Source of the DNA: Chaenocephalus aceratus | Lineage: Eukaryota; Chordata; Actinopteri; Perciformes; Channichthyidae | Reading direction: 5' to 3' | Length of the DNA: 64,000 nucleotides | NCBI GenBank assembly: GCA_023974075.1 | Contig: CM043791.1 | Location: 1,670,009 to 1,734,008, forward strand | Made by a program: the position numbers and the translations under genes | Part shown: positions 42,472-54,000 of the stretch, one piece after another | Numbering within the stretch: position 1 is the first letter of the stretch | Layout of the letters: each line of letters begins with the position of its first letter | The notes under the pieces: model-generated | Databases searched by the model: none | Told to the model about the DNA's origin: nothing | The model's input: only the letters and a program-made list of their open reading frames with translations

Positions 42472-43899
42472 CAGGCGCGCCGGATTCATTTTAGAAGTGG
42501 GGGGGCCAAAAAAAGTGCGTGTGTATGGCCCAATCCCAAACCGCCCTACACCTACACACTCCCCCTCCGTGACGGAGAGAACTCCGTGGAGTGACACATG
42601 AGGCTCCCTCCTGTCAGATGGAGGGAGTAAACACAGCAGCAAGCTTTGGGACGGCCTCCCTTCTCTCCGGCAGAAACAGGAAATGCCGTAACTGTATGTA
42701 ACAACGGTTTCAAATCAACATCTCTTTGACAAAAACTGTAAATGAATAACTCAAATAAAACTCCAAACATCTTTAATTGTGTTACTTTTTTGTAAAGCTC
42801 TTTTAGTTTTAAACCTGATGTTTATAAGCTTCTTAGTTTTTGCAACGGTCTGTAAATATACACAACTTTATAATAAAATGCACACATTTACCTTTTTCTA
42901 GACTAAACACAGGTATGATCCTAAGTTAGAAAAATATGAGGGTGTTAACATCGCAATTTATCACTATCGTTTAGTGGTTTTGCAAATAATTAACCACTTT
43001 CTGTTTTTGTACCATTCTACGTTGAAGTACCTTCTCTTTGCTCTAATAATCTACTAGCGGTCTTCTTTTTTCCGGTAGTTAGCTACAGCTTTACCCGCCT
43101 CAATGTCCCGACAACAAACCTCCATGCAGTCGGAACCAGCCTGTTTCGGTTCAACGACGGCGGCGGTGGAGGCGGCGGTTTTGACAGTTTCTGCGGCCGC
43201 AGAGGTGCTGCTTTTGGGTTCATCTGGCTGCGCTGTATTGAAGTGAATTGATCTGGTTAAATTTAAAACGGCACAAATCATGTACAGAGCCAGACATAAT
43301 CTACTTCCTAGGAAATTAAAAACATTGTTCATAGACAGAGAGGGTGGGTATAATTTGAGAGGAAATCTACATTTTAAACAACTCAAGGTCAGAACGACTC
43401 TGAGAAGTATGAGTTTAACAATCTGTGGGGTGATTTTATGGAATGGTTTGGAGCAGGAGTTAAAACAAAGCACGAGCATAATTCAGTTTAAAAGGATGTA
43501 CAGAAACACTTTTTTGGAGAAATATGAGAATGAAGAAAGGTGATTGAAGATGAGAAATTATTGTATATGTATGTATAAATGTAAATGTATGTAGGAATAA
43601 CTTGCATAATGATTTAAAGGACAATCATTGATAAAGTAAGGGGTGGGAATTAATAAGCATTTGCTTCCTCCTACTCCCTTTCGGACACATATGATTTATT
43701 ATTATTATTATTAATATGAAGACTTTTTTTGTTTTTTTTGTTGAATATACAAATATTACCATGAATGTGGATAAATACTGTATTATAACAATACGGTATT
43801 CTGTTTTTCACATTTAGTTATTTTTTAATTGTTATTTTGTAATCTGTTCGAAATAAAGAATGAAAAAAATCAATGGCCCCCCCACTTCCGGCGCCCTTG
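42472..43899. mobile_element. hAT element with nested LINE fragment
   Basis: The ends CAGGCGCGCCGGA and TCCGGCGCCCTTG are inverted with one or two mismatches, and an 8-bp duplication CTTTTGAC flanks them (42464-42471 and 43900-43907). Inner agtgggggggcc and ggcccccccact also pair. Confidence 0.75.
43240..43555 (+). pseudogene. Non-LTR retrotransposon ORF C-terminal fragment
   Basis: Open frame 43280-43543 with MYRARHNLLPRKLKTLF, REGGYNLRGNLHFKQLKVRT and GVILWNGLEQELKQS. This tail is common in fish LINE ORF2 proteins. A 3' UTR with gaaataaagaatgaaaaaaa ends near 43868. Only the C-terminus is present. The clade is not assigned. Confidence 0.6.
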
Positions 43900-45091
43900 C
43901 TTTTGACCCCCCCAGCCTGGTTCTCGTAAAAGTGTTTCGCTCAAATGACACCATGGAGGAATGTAACGGGAGTTGACAGGGGACTCTGCCCGCCTCACGA
44001 GTGCCTATTTTCGGACACTTTCTTTCACTTTTCCCCCTATTTTCCCCGGTTTTATTATTATTATTATTTATTTTGGCTATTTCACCCGGTTTCTACCGGG
44101 GACATGCCGGTCCTCGGGTGTCCCCCCACTGGCCTGTGTCCAGCCCCCCCCCCCCCCCCCCACACTCATCCATATATTAACGGATTTTGACAATTTTTTA
44201 TGCATTTTTCTCCTCTCCTCTCACTGATCGAATGGCAAACACGACCCACTGTCGGATGGCTTCCACGCCGCTCTGGCGGTCGGTTCCTCCGAACTGCGGG
44301 TTCGACTCTGATGGCCGGGAGGGTGTGCTGCATTGGGGACTTCCCGCACTCTGCGTGTCTCTTCCTTCCCGAGCCGGCCGTTATGAAGCGTGACCAAGAC
44401 GCACCGTCCAGGGGTCCCACGGGTCCCGCAGCGGGGTGGAGGTTCCCAGCTGGAACCTCTCCACCTCCGCCGCGGTGCACCCGGCAAACACGGTTGTTTC
44501 TCGAACCTTCCACTGTTGTCTAGCAGGTGTAACTAAAATACAAGATGTCGTATTTATATATATAAATAAATATATATCTATATAGATAATAAGTGTCAGT
44601 ACGATTTTATTTTGTATTTGCGTGCATTTCCTGTTTGGAAAGTGGCACTGTACTGATAGTGGTGATTTTATTTTGGAATTCTTAGCGTGCACTTCCTGTC
44701 CTGAGAGTGGAGGTGTCCTGAGAGTGGAGGTCTGCACCGGAACTGTCCTGAGAGTGGAGGTCTGCAGGCAGACCCCTCTCGAAAAGATAGACACTTTAGA
44801 TTATAAGGGAATCACCATAAGAACTGAATAGTGTACGTTATATCTCTCACAGGCTCCGCCCTCTACTGGACTCTATGGGTACTACCTTATCATGCAAGCA
44901 TTCACCTACTGAGATTTCTATAGATTTAGCCAGCCCCGGGGCGGGCCTACCTGAATGCGCGTGCATCTCACTTCCGTATAAAAGAAGGCCTCGCCTCCTG
45001 ACCATCATCCTTTACTCTTCAGCGAGCGGAGGTGATACTGACACTGAGTCTGAGACGTTTGAGAGAAAGTAGGAAAGCAAATATTATTGAA

Positions 45092-45581
45092 ATGGAGCCA
45101 CTCCTGGAGCATCGAAACTGCCCGTCGTGCCCTGGCCTGATTGCGGGAGTGGATCCGCACCGCCAGTGTTTCCAGTGCCTGGGGCCAGACCATGCCGAGC
45201 AGGGAATGGGCCAGACACCGGCCTGCGTTGCCTGTTGCTCGATCCCGCTGCTGAGCCGCCGGCATCGTGCGGAGCACTTCTGGAGGAAGCTCGGCCCGCA
45301 GGTGCACGTGGAGGTGGAAGATCCGGACCTCGAGGTGGTGGACATGGACGATCTGGAGGACGGGCCATTTGAGTTCGCCCTTCCGAGGGACGGAGTGGTC
45401 GACTTCACGGAGGGGGAAGATGACGACATCTCCTTGTCTGACACCCCCGGTTCCAATGGCCAGGAGGATCCAGCACTCAGGTCTGTGCGGCTGGACTTCC
45501 CAGTGGTGATGACCCAGGCGGCGCAGCGTGTAGGCTTACCGCTCCCCCCACCACTGCCACCGAGGCCTATAAGCCGCCTTA
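45092..45581 (+). pseudogene. DIRS gag-like ORF, 5' part
   Basis: Opens MEPLLEHRNCPSCPGLIAGV with CFQCLGPDHAEQ and CVACCSIPLLSRRHR, a Cys-rich N-terminus seen in vertebrate DIRS ORF1. An acidic stretch (DMDDLEDGPFEF) follows. It is cut at 45582 by a transposon. A further gag segment may lie at 46354-46480. Confidence 0.75.
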
Positions 45582-46350
45582 CTCCTAGTTTCCACTGGGT
45601 CCGTCTGCGGTGCGTTACGGGCGCGTTGCGGCTGCGCCGCGGCGTTCGCAAGGATCGCGCGAGGCCACTCTAGTCAATGGGTGCTATTCCACCAGACGCA
45701 CTGCGTTACGGCTCAGAAGCGTCCCAGAAGCGTCTCGCCGCTGGGCTCCGCTCGAAATAGGATTGAAGTCTATTTTTCGACGTGACGCAGCCGTAAGGTA
45801 ATGTCGGGCAGGAAGTGGAACGGTGACAGCATCCGGCCCACCCCCCCAAAACCGGTACCTTCTCCTCACCCCATTCCTCCTCTGTAGTCTTTCCAGTAAG
45901 AGAATAAATGCCAGCGTTCTCCTTCGGTTTACAGGCACTGTGTGTAAATTATATAGAATAATTATGATGATGAATGCATTTTTTGTACCACTAAAATACA
46001 GCAACCCATCTTTGATTCATGTTTTTAACTGGACTATTACAATTATTATTAATTATGTCTGTAGTCTACAACACCTCAAAATAGGAAATAACAACAATAA
46101 ACACTATTTAAACAGACACAAAAATAAACCATTTAACTACGCCTACTTACTTTCTTGTAGAAGTACAAATGTCCAGGAAATATGCCCAAATCAACAAGAA
46201 CTGCGAGCCGGCATACACGACGCTCCGCTTCCGTAATGCTTCTGAAACGCTTGTGAAACGCGCCCGGTAGGGTATGACGCCGGAGGAGGCCGGACCAAAA
46301 CCGCGGCGCAGCCGTAACACGCCGCAGACGGACCCAGTGGAAACTAGGGG
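45582..46350. mobile_element. PIF/Harbinger-type non-autonomous element inside DIRS gag
   Basis: The ends CTCCTAGTTTCCACTGGGTC and GACCCAGTGGAAACTAGGGG are inverted, with TTA on each side (45579-45581 and 46351-46353). 769 bp, no transposase frame. Confidence 0.85.
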
Positions 46351-46485
46351 TTAGGCAGCAACAGCAGAGAACCGCCGGGTGGAGCTGACTGGTCGGGGGA
46401 GGAAGCGTCTCAGCGGGTCTCTCCACCCGGGACGCTAGGGTGAAACCCACCTCCTCCCTGTTTAATGCTCAGATCCCTGTTATGA

Positions 46486-47110
46486 GAACGGCATTTGAAG
46501 AAATCTCAAAACTGTCCCGTGAATGTCTTCACGGCTGGACTGTTACCACACCGCTATCGATAGTTATCGCACCAGTGATCGACTTCCAGGCTGCGAGTTT
46601 GTATTGTTAAATTTGGCAGTTAGCGAGTTTTTATGCTCTGCATATATTTCAATTAATGTCCTACTCTCTCTATCAGTAAAATTGTTTTTTCTCTTCTTTT
46701 GGTTTCCGTTATCCATATTCGTTATTAAATTCTTAGCTTGCTCTGAATGGCGGAGTTTGAGTGTTAAATTATGTACTGTAGACGTGTGTTGCTTGGCAAC
46801 AATTACTGTTTCGCGTGTATTCACTTAAGACCAGGTGCAGCTACGCCCGAGACTACGCTGGTCTGAAGTCTACTGCTCTGAGCATGTCAGTTGGAGTGAT
46901 GACATCATCGTGTTCCATGACACAGGTGTTTCTATTGGAGCTAACGAGGTGTCCAGAGATCACAGGTTTCCATTGTTCTGAATGAGAGATAAACCTCTTA
47001 CATGTGAACGTTTTGTGGAAGAACCGTAAAAGATATCTGTGAAATTTCAAAGCGTGAAGCATGTCAAGGAAGTTGAGTATCTGAAGTGTAATTTTTGTGT
47101 ACTTTCGGGT
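46486..47110. repeat. Unclassified repeat inside DIRS, near-identical to 55864-56474
   Basis: From acggcatttgaagaaatctc to tgtgtactttcgggt the two copies align nearly base for base with few differences. It lacks recognisable ends here and separates gag from RT sequence. Confidence 0.85.
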
Positions 47111-47291
47111 TAATAATACAATTAAAATAATCGGCCCTTTCTGTGTTGACTCTCCATGGGCAAATCTTCCCTTCACGGTGGGTTTTGCGGCGGAACGGGT
47201 CGCCAGAGAGTATCACAGCTTCATAGCTGCGGCCCCACAGCTGAGGGCTTGTCCATTAACACAATGTTAAGGGGAATGGAGCCTTAGCTGT

Positions 47292-47900
47292 GTGTTAACG
47301 AAGTGGATGGACAGGACGCTGAAACGGGGTTATTCACTCCAGTTTTGCAGCGTCCCACGTCCATTCAGAGGCATGCGAGAGGTAAATCTGTCATCTCAGG
47401 AGGAGATGGGTTTCCTCTCAGCAGAGATTCAGGCTCTGGTGCAGAAACAGACAGTGTCTGTTGTGCACCCTCAGCACAGAGAAAATGGTCTTTATTCCAT
47501 GTAGGCTACTTCCTGGTTCTCAAGAAGACAGGGGAATTCAGACCTATTATAGATCTCCGCGGCCTGAATTGCCACATTTGCCACAGGAAATGTCGCATGT
47601 TAACCATAAAGCAGTTAATGGGGCTGGTGCAACCGGGCGATTGGTTGACCACCATCGACCATGTGGAAATTGTGCCAGAGCACAGGAAGTATCTGCAGTT
47701 TGCCTTTCAGGGGATAGCCTACGAGTACAACAGACTACCGTTCGGCTACTCCCTATCCCCACGCACGTTCAGCAAATGTGTGGCCACTGCGCTTCAACCG
47801 CTGCGCGCCACGGCATGAGAGTTTTCTTTTGCCTATAGACAACCTCATAGTCCAGGGAACAGGCAATGCTTTGCACATCACAATTCACAAACCTAACCAA
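47292..47900 (+). pseudogene. DIRS reverse transcriptase, frameshifted
   Basis: Pieces in two frames show KWMDRTLKRGYSLQF and VNLSSQEEMGFLSAEI, then KTGEFRPIIDLRGLN, LVQPGDWLTTIDHVE, YLQFAFQGIAYEYNRLPFGY and LSPRTFSKCV. The catalytic box expected as Y-x-D-D reads PIDN (about 47838), so the second Asp is lost as well as the frame. RT in DIRS copies the element before recombinase-mediated insertion. This one cannot work. Confidence 0.85.
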
Positions 47901-48269
47901 GTTAGGCTTTGCAATCAATTGGAAAAAGAGCACCCCCATACCTCACCAACAGGCGTTGTTGTCAGAGAACAGAGAACTGTCAGAGAACAGAACTTCGTCC
48001 CTTCTTCAGGGGGTACGCAGACTGCGACAGGGGGCGACAGTGACAGCTTTTACTGTCATGCAGACGCTAGGTCTCATGGCGGCTGCTCACATGATGGTCC
48101 CGTTAGGGTTACTACATATGCGCCGCCTGCAGAGGTGGTTCTCCAGCCTGCGCTTGGATCCCAAGAGGCACAAGCGGTGGCTGGTGACCATCCCCCCCTC
48201 AGTGGAGGGCAACCTCCGGTTCTGGGGTCTCCCGGGCGCCTCCGGAGGGGGTCTCCACTGGGACGGGTA

Positions 48270-48755
48270 ACCTCCTACATCACAGTGTTCACGGATGCAT
48301 CCGGAACAGGATGGGGAGGGACCTGCCTGAAGGGGGCTATAGGTGGGCGATGGGCTCTAACAGAGACACGACACAGCAACCTCCTAGAGCTACGGGCGGT
48401 AGTGTTAGTCCTCCGGCATTTCAGGCCCCTAATTCAAGGAAGGCATGTAATGGTCAGGAGCGACAACAGCACCACAGTGGCTTATATCAACAGGCAGGGC
48501 GGAGTCCGCTCCGCCGCCTTGTTGACCACAGCGGAGAGGCTGTGGTTATGGGCTTCAGAGGTGGTGTTATCTCTGAAAGGCCTCCATATCCCGGGATTGG
48601 AGAACAGGGGGGCCGACCTCATGTCGAGGGGCGGCCCCCTGCCAGGCGAATGGACGCTTCACCCAGAGGTGGTGAAGCAGATCTGGGCCCAGTTCGGGAG
48701 AGCGGAAGTGGATCTGTTCGCCAGCCTGCGCAACAGCCGCTCTGCCCTGTGGTAG
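48270..48755 (+). pseudogene. DIRS RNase H domain
   Basis: An open frame through VFTDASGTGWGGTCLKG, SNLLELRAVVLVLRHF, VRSDNSTTVAYINRQGG and ENRGADLMSRGG. The D-E-D-D residues of RNase H are present (TDAS, ELRA, SDNS, GADL). It stops at TAG just after SRSALW, where a typical element would continue. Confidence 0.85.
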
Positions 48756-48759
48756 ACAG

Positions 48760-49270
48760 CATTGCTACTTGCCTTAACGTCAGCCAAAATAGTGTCCAAG
48801 TTGACCGCTCTATCGGTGCACCCGAGTTGCCTGTTGATTCGGGGTGACCGGGGCGGGGTGACACTCAGACCGAACCCCTCTTTTGTGCCCAAGAGCCTAA
48901 GGAGTGCGTTCAGGTCGAGGGCTATTCAGTTGGGGGGATTTAGTCTTCCACCCCATAGTGGGGCCCGGGAAGCTAAATTGCACCTCCTCTGCCCGGTGCG
49001 CGCGTTAGCATGTTATGTAGAGCGCACAGCTACCCTGAGATGCACTAAACAGCTGTTTGTGTGCTTCGGGGGCGGGGTGACTGGAAAAGCTCTGTCCAAG
49101 AAACGCCTGGCAGGCTGGCTTTGCGGAGGCATTGCACACACCTACTAACAGGCAGGGAGAGCGTGGAGGACATAGCACGGTGGACTCTTGGTCAACGCCA
49201 GGCCCCTTCATAAAGTTTGATCTCTTGGATATGTCTGGCTCTTTCTCAGCGTATGTGCTTTCAGGGGCAA
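48760..49270 (+). pseudogene. DIRS tyrosine recombinase, N-terminally deleted
   Basis: Frame 48762-49148 has LLALTSAK, TALSVHPSCLLIRGDRG, LRPNPSFVPKSL, LHLLCPVRALACYVERT and LSKKRLAGWLCGGI, the DIRS YR domain. The sequence then shifts and keeps only traces (DSWSTPGPFIKFDLLDMSG). The HSTRG-type segment before it is missing, so catalytic residues are lost. Confidence 0.82.
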
Positions 49271-50062
49271 CACAGGACTGGTGAGGAGGGGGGGTCTGTG
49301 GGTCAGTGGTCATCTGACCCCCTCCCCGGGAGGGAATGCGCTTACGTTTCTCCGGACCCCTGGAGGGTCGCGGGGTGACGTAATGCGCTTTGGGCCCTTA
49401 CAGGGCTAAAGGGCTCCCCTCGCCTGCCTGGGGGCAGGAGGGGGAGAGCCCTCCATACTATAGTCCGTACACACTCTGCACGGGGTCAGTGCCTGAGTGT
49501 GGGGACATGGGGGACACTTGCGCTCTCCCCGTGCTCTTTAGGGACTCAGGAGAGACCGAACCCATACAGGGCTGCAGACTTTCCCTGTCTGTCTATAAGC
49601 GGACGCGGGGGAGCCCTCAGCACTGTTTTCGAGCAAACTTTTTTGCGAGGCAAACACGTCAGGGTGTGCTCTGTCGGCCGCAGCCCGGACTTGTCCACGG
49701 TTACAACCGAGGGAGAGCTGAGTGAGGCGCAGCGGCTGCTAAAGCCGGTCAGGGACAGTGAGGTGGAACGGTGTGCTGGACGACAGTGCGTGTATTTATC
49801 GGGGCTCACTGTACCCATAGAGTCCAGTAGAGGGCGGAGCCTGTGAGAGATATAACGCTTGGTTACGTATTGTAACCCATGTCGTATTAGCACACCCTCT
49901 ACCCTGGGGCACTTTCTGTCCTATACCGCTCGCTGAAGAGTGGTGTAGGATGATGTTCAGGAGGCGGGGCCTTCTTTTATACGGAAGTGAGATGCGCACG
50001 CACTCAGTCCAGTAGAGGGCAGAGCCTGTGAGAGATACAACAAGGGTTACCATACGTAACCC

Positions 50063-50893
50063 GGCGTTACAGTGAGCTTCTGGACATGTATCTAGTTTTC
50101 CTATGAGCTTGTGCTTATTGAAAGAGTTTTTGTTCAGTGAAGGTTGGACCCGAACATTGTGCTAGCCTTTTACACTTTGTTGAGTCTAGAAAAAGAGGAC
50201 TAAATTAGTAGATTCATCTTTCAAGTTTTAGATTATATTGTGAGGAATAAGTGTTTCTGGAAATGTCAAATGTCTTTGCAGACTGTGTATACTAGTTGTG
50301 ATAACTGCCCTCAGTGTTCTTTGAGCCTACAGTCTGGAATGTTAGAAATCTACAGGCAGTTTCTACTTTGAATCAGTGTCTGTTTAGTGCTGTTGTATCT
50401 CCCTACCCAGCGCTTGATCATTTTAAAAATATACTATTTCCCTTTGCACAATCTATAAAGCTTTAGATTGTGTTTATTGATCTGAGGTTTTCTAACACTG
50501 GCATTACAGAACCTGCACTTTGACCAGTTTACTTTAAGGGGGCCTTGGGTGACAGACACAGTCAGTGTTTGTCCATCAACTGTGAATCCCACAAGGTATC
50601 CTTCTCTGATTGGATGAAGGAAAGACTTTCCACTACAGTGGCCTGCCCTCCCTGACAGTTAAAAGAACAAGGCAGGTTCGGGTTCTCTCAGAAAAAAACA
50701 AGGAGATTCGAACAGAGCTGTTTGAAAGTTATCTGGGAGCTGGAGTCTTCGGGCCTCTGGTGACAGTGGATGAGAAAGACTACTGCTCGGGAAAACACAG
50801 GAAACGTACACTTCCAAACATAAATTGAACTTCAACTGTCCGCAGGGTTAGACACCTGAAACCGCTCGGGAAGAGGTGAAGCTCTCTTGCACA
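50063..50893. other. Spacer and presumptive cetp promoter
   Basis: No exon recognised. The open frame at 50610-50828 is splice-less and shows no family match. I could not identify a convincing TATA box or a nuclear-receptor DR4 site by eye. Confidence 0.4.
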
Positions 50894-51032
50894 ATGTCTC
50901 TTGATGTTGTCCCCTCGCTGCTGCTCTTCCTCTTTGTATTTGGGGCGTCCCACGCCTGCCTCCAGGACCCCGCTGAAGCCTACAGGTTCACGGAAGCTGT
51001 GAGCCGCCTGACCTACCCTGCTGCTGTTGTTT
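50894..51032 (+). CDS. cetp: cetp exon 1, signal peptide
   Basis: [20 protein letters not shown] then [12 protein letters not shown] and LTYPAAVV. The ATG opens the signal peptide and no upstream in-frame Met is closer to the family pattern. It ends with one base of a Leu codon before GTGAGT. Confidence 0.95.
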
Positions 51033-54000
51033 GTGAGTGGATTTTGACCCTATGTTGTACCTCCAAAGTTACTTCATTCATTTACCATACTTGATCAAAT
51101 TAACAATTATTTTGATAACAAACAAACGAAAAGATTGCTGTAAAAGGAGTTAATGGGAAACACTTCACTCGTTAATGCAGATTCAATGCTATTAATTCCA
51201 TATATATTCATATTCCAGAGGGTAATAACGTTTTTCTTCATTTATTCTCATTACATATGGAAGTACTAATGAGTTACCAGTTGCTTTGGACTGTGAATAC
51301 CCAGCTGTATGCAATGTGTCTGTCCTTATACAGCATAATGTAACATTCTGTATTTGTGTGACCTACAATAGTACCTCAGCAGCCTCAGGGTGTAATTCAC
51401 TTTGAAACCATTGTCAGAAACATGGACAGCTGTTAGTAACGTGCATGGTACTTGCAAGTTCATTATAAATACTTATAAACTAAGATTCCAAGTTTACAAT
51501 CATGCTAACACAGCGGAACATCAAGCAAATGCAACAGCAAATAGCCAACCCAGTCTCAAGGCATTTCGTGTTCAGCAACACGATTTTTAATCTATTGATT
51601 CGTGTTCACCAACACGATTTGCCCCTTTTTTTCGTGTTGCACAGCACGATTTTAAAAGCAATGTATTTCTACTGGTAATGTGTTTCGTGCCTGCAGGCTG
51701 CAGCACGTCTTTTTCTCCGGTCGGGTCGTGGAAGACCGGAAGCTGTGTGGTTCATAAAAACATGTTCTTACTCAATATCAAGCCACAATTATTGCTTTTA
51801 TTTTAAATCGTATAATTTCGGACTTTTGTTGTCGTCTGTGAGGAAAATAAATGGGGCTCAGAGCCTCAGGATACTGAAATCTGTATTTTTTAAATCTTTT
51901 TTTCCTTCTAATTTGTTATTCTTTTCAAAATAACACACTGTTATTTACTCGCCAATAACACACAATTATCCTTGCTTTTATTTATTGGTTTAATTCCATA
52001 ATCTCGGGCTTTTTCGGCGTCCGTCAGGAACTGAATTTCAAAATAAATATAACCGGAAACAGACGTAGGCATTTCGAGCGATGACCCAAGATCCTCAGCT
52101 ATGGTTTTAAGCTCGCTGATTGGATGTGTTAGCCGCAATGCATGCTGGGATTTGGTGTTTATATGAAATCCGGAAAACATTTAAAAAGTACAAAATAATA
52201 CTTAATTCCGAGTGCTCTTGCTTTTCTGTTTGAAAGTCATCACATAACGGCATTGTAATACACGGTTCGGCTGCATTACATATTACAGATATGCCGTAGT
52301 TCTTTATTTATAGAGCCCTGATGAGAAGACCTTTGGAAAAACTGTAAGAAATGGCGCCGAAACTGAATACTTGACGTGGATCATAAATATATCAACAATT
52401 AAACAACATCTTCAATTTCTCTTCACACAATACGTCTCCTTGCAGTATCAACACTAATTCGGCTGACTTTTACATTTGATCTAACTCATAGATAGGTTAT
52501 ATTTACACCATAACGGTGCACAGCTGATAGAAAAGGACTGTAGTATTTAAAGATATTACTGATTTTCTTTGAATGTAAGAATGTAAATACTGAGTCTGAA
52601 ATAGTATAGCAATATGCTGTAAAATGATGTGAAAGCATGCATAAAACTATACATCTTCAGATGTTGTACATACACACTAATAATACAAAGTTATTATGGC
52701 TGTGTGCACCTTGTGTGCACCTCCTAGTGGTTAAAGCACGTTATTGAATTATTGTTTGTATGTGTTATATTTGATTAAAAAAATATTAAGAGTACATACT
52801 TTCATAGGGGGAAAGTATAAATATAGAAATATAGAATATAAAAAATCAAGAAGATACTATAAGTGATCTCTACAATAAAACAGTTTAGTGCAGGATGTAC
52901 ACAGATATTAATAGGAGGAGGTGCAAAACATAAAAACGGATTAACCTTTATTTAAACATTAAATATTAAATATTAAGCCTGACAAAGTAATTAACGTCTA
53001 ATATATTGCTTTCCTGCAATGTTAACTATGTTGAAGCACTTATTTTAACTGATATTATACACATTAATTATACTCTTATGTATGTAGATAGAATAAGAAA
53101 TGTGCAGAATATGACAGTTTAATGGTGGAGGTACACACATATTGATAGATGTCTTGTAATGCACTGTTGAGGAACCTGTGACCCAAGTTTTTCATTCATT
53201 GCATAACTACACCGTAGTTGTATATGATATGTCAATAAACCTTTAAAATCTTGAAAGGGATGTGCAAAATAGCTATAATATACAGTCTTTAATCAACTAT
53301 TAGTAGAGAATAACGAGTAATGAATATACTTTATTACTCGTTTCCATTCATGTCAATTGCAGATACATGTTTAGTCTTCTCAAGCACCAACTATCAAATA
53401 TCTCTCCTGATTGTTGGCACTTGACAATCACCTTACCTGAATTTTACTCAGGTGTAACTAAAGTCTGATTTAAGGGTTGTTTATATTTCACATAATTAAT
53501 CAGAATCTGCAAAGTAACTCAAATAAATGCAGTGGAGTAAAAATACCAGGTTAACCTCTGAATTGTAGTGGAGTAGAATTACAAAGTAGCAATGAGCTGT
53601 CATGTGGGTATACGGCATTAATATAATGCTGCGCATTATGGACACAAGTGATTTTCACCCATTTATTAATTATATGTTTTACATTTGATTTGATAACACC
53701 AATGTGTTTAATACTGGCAACTTCTAATTGTGGGAAAACGAAAACGTTCAGTAGAGACGTCCCATAGAACATTTTGCGAAACACAATAGCCAGCATGTGT
53801 AGTTCTGGAGGGGTGTTCGATTCCAGTTTTGGATAGTCTGGCGTGGTTTCGTTCCATTTCACACAGCTGTTTGACGCTCTGCGTAACCTTACGGGGACTG
53901 TAGTCCTAAACGATAGCTGGGGATTATGGGTAGTGTAGTGTCTTCGGCCATCCTAAACTCAGAAATGTTGACAATCGCAATGATGCTCGAAATGTCCCTT

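Larger units (their letters stand above)
42281..44771. mobile_element. Composite element bounded by ~85-bp inverted arms
   Basis: 42281-42363 and 44689-44771 are inverted. Each arm is built of gcagacctccactctcagga type units alternating with cagttccgg. A hAT element with a LINE inside occupies part of the interior. No target duplication was found at the outer edges. Confidence 0.5.
44836..50062 (+). mobile_element. DIRS-type tyrosine-recombinase retrotransposon, nested and defective
   Basis: A perfect 47-bp inverted repeat pairs 44836-44882 with 49811-49857. A second, longer inverted match pairs about 44947-45027 with about 49926-50005, the internal complementary region typical of DIRS elements. 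In order it holds a gag-like frame, RT, RNase H and a tyrosine recombinase. The gag frame is cut by a Harbinger-type element (45582-46350) and by an unclassified repeat (about 46486-47110). A deletion joins RNase H to recombinase near 48752. It lacks LTRs and an integrase, as expected of DIRS. Confidence 0.88.

Noticed and set aside
44166..44523. Pairs of overlapping open frames on both strands
   Set aside because: GC-rich sequence inside the composite repeat element, without conserved motifs.
45019..45651. Antisense open frame of 210 codons opposite the DIRS gag
   Set aside because: Ser/Arg/Gly-rich low-complexity shadow of a GC-rich sense frame. The sense strand carries the Cys motifs of DIRS ORF1.
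50610..50828. 72-codon frame just upstream of cetp
   Set aside because: No resemblance to CETP or another family and no splice junction linking it to exon 1. The signal peptide starts at 50894.
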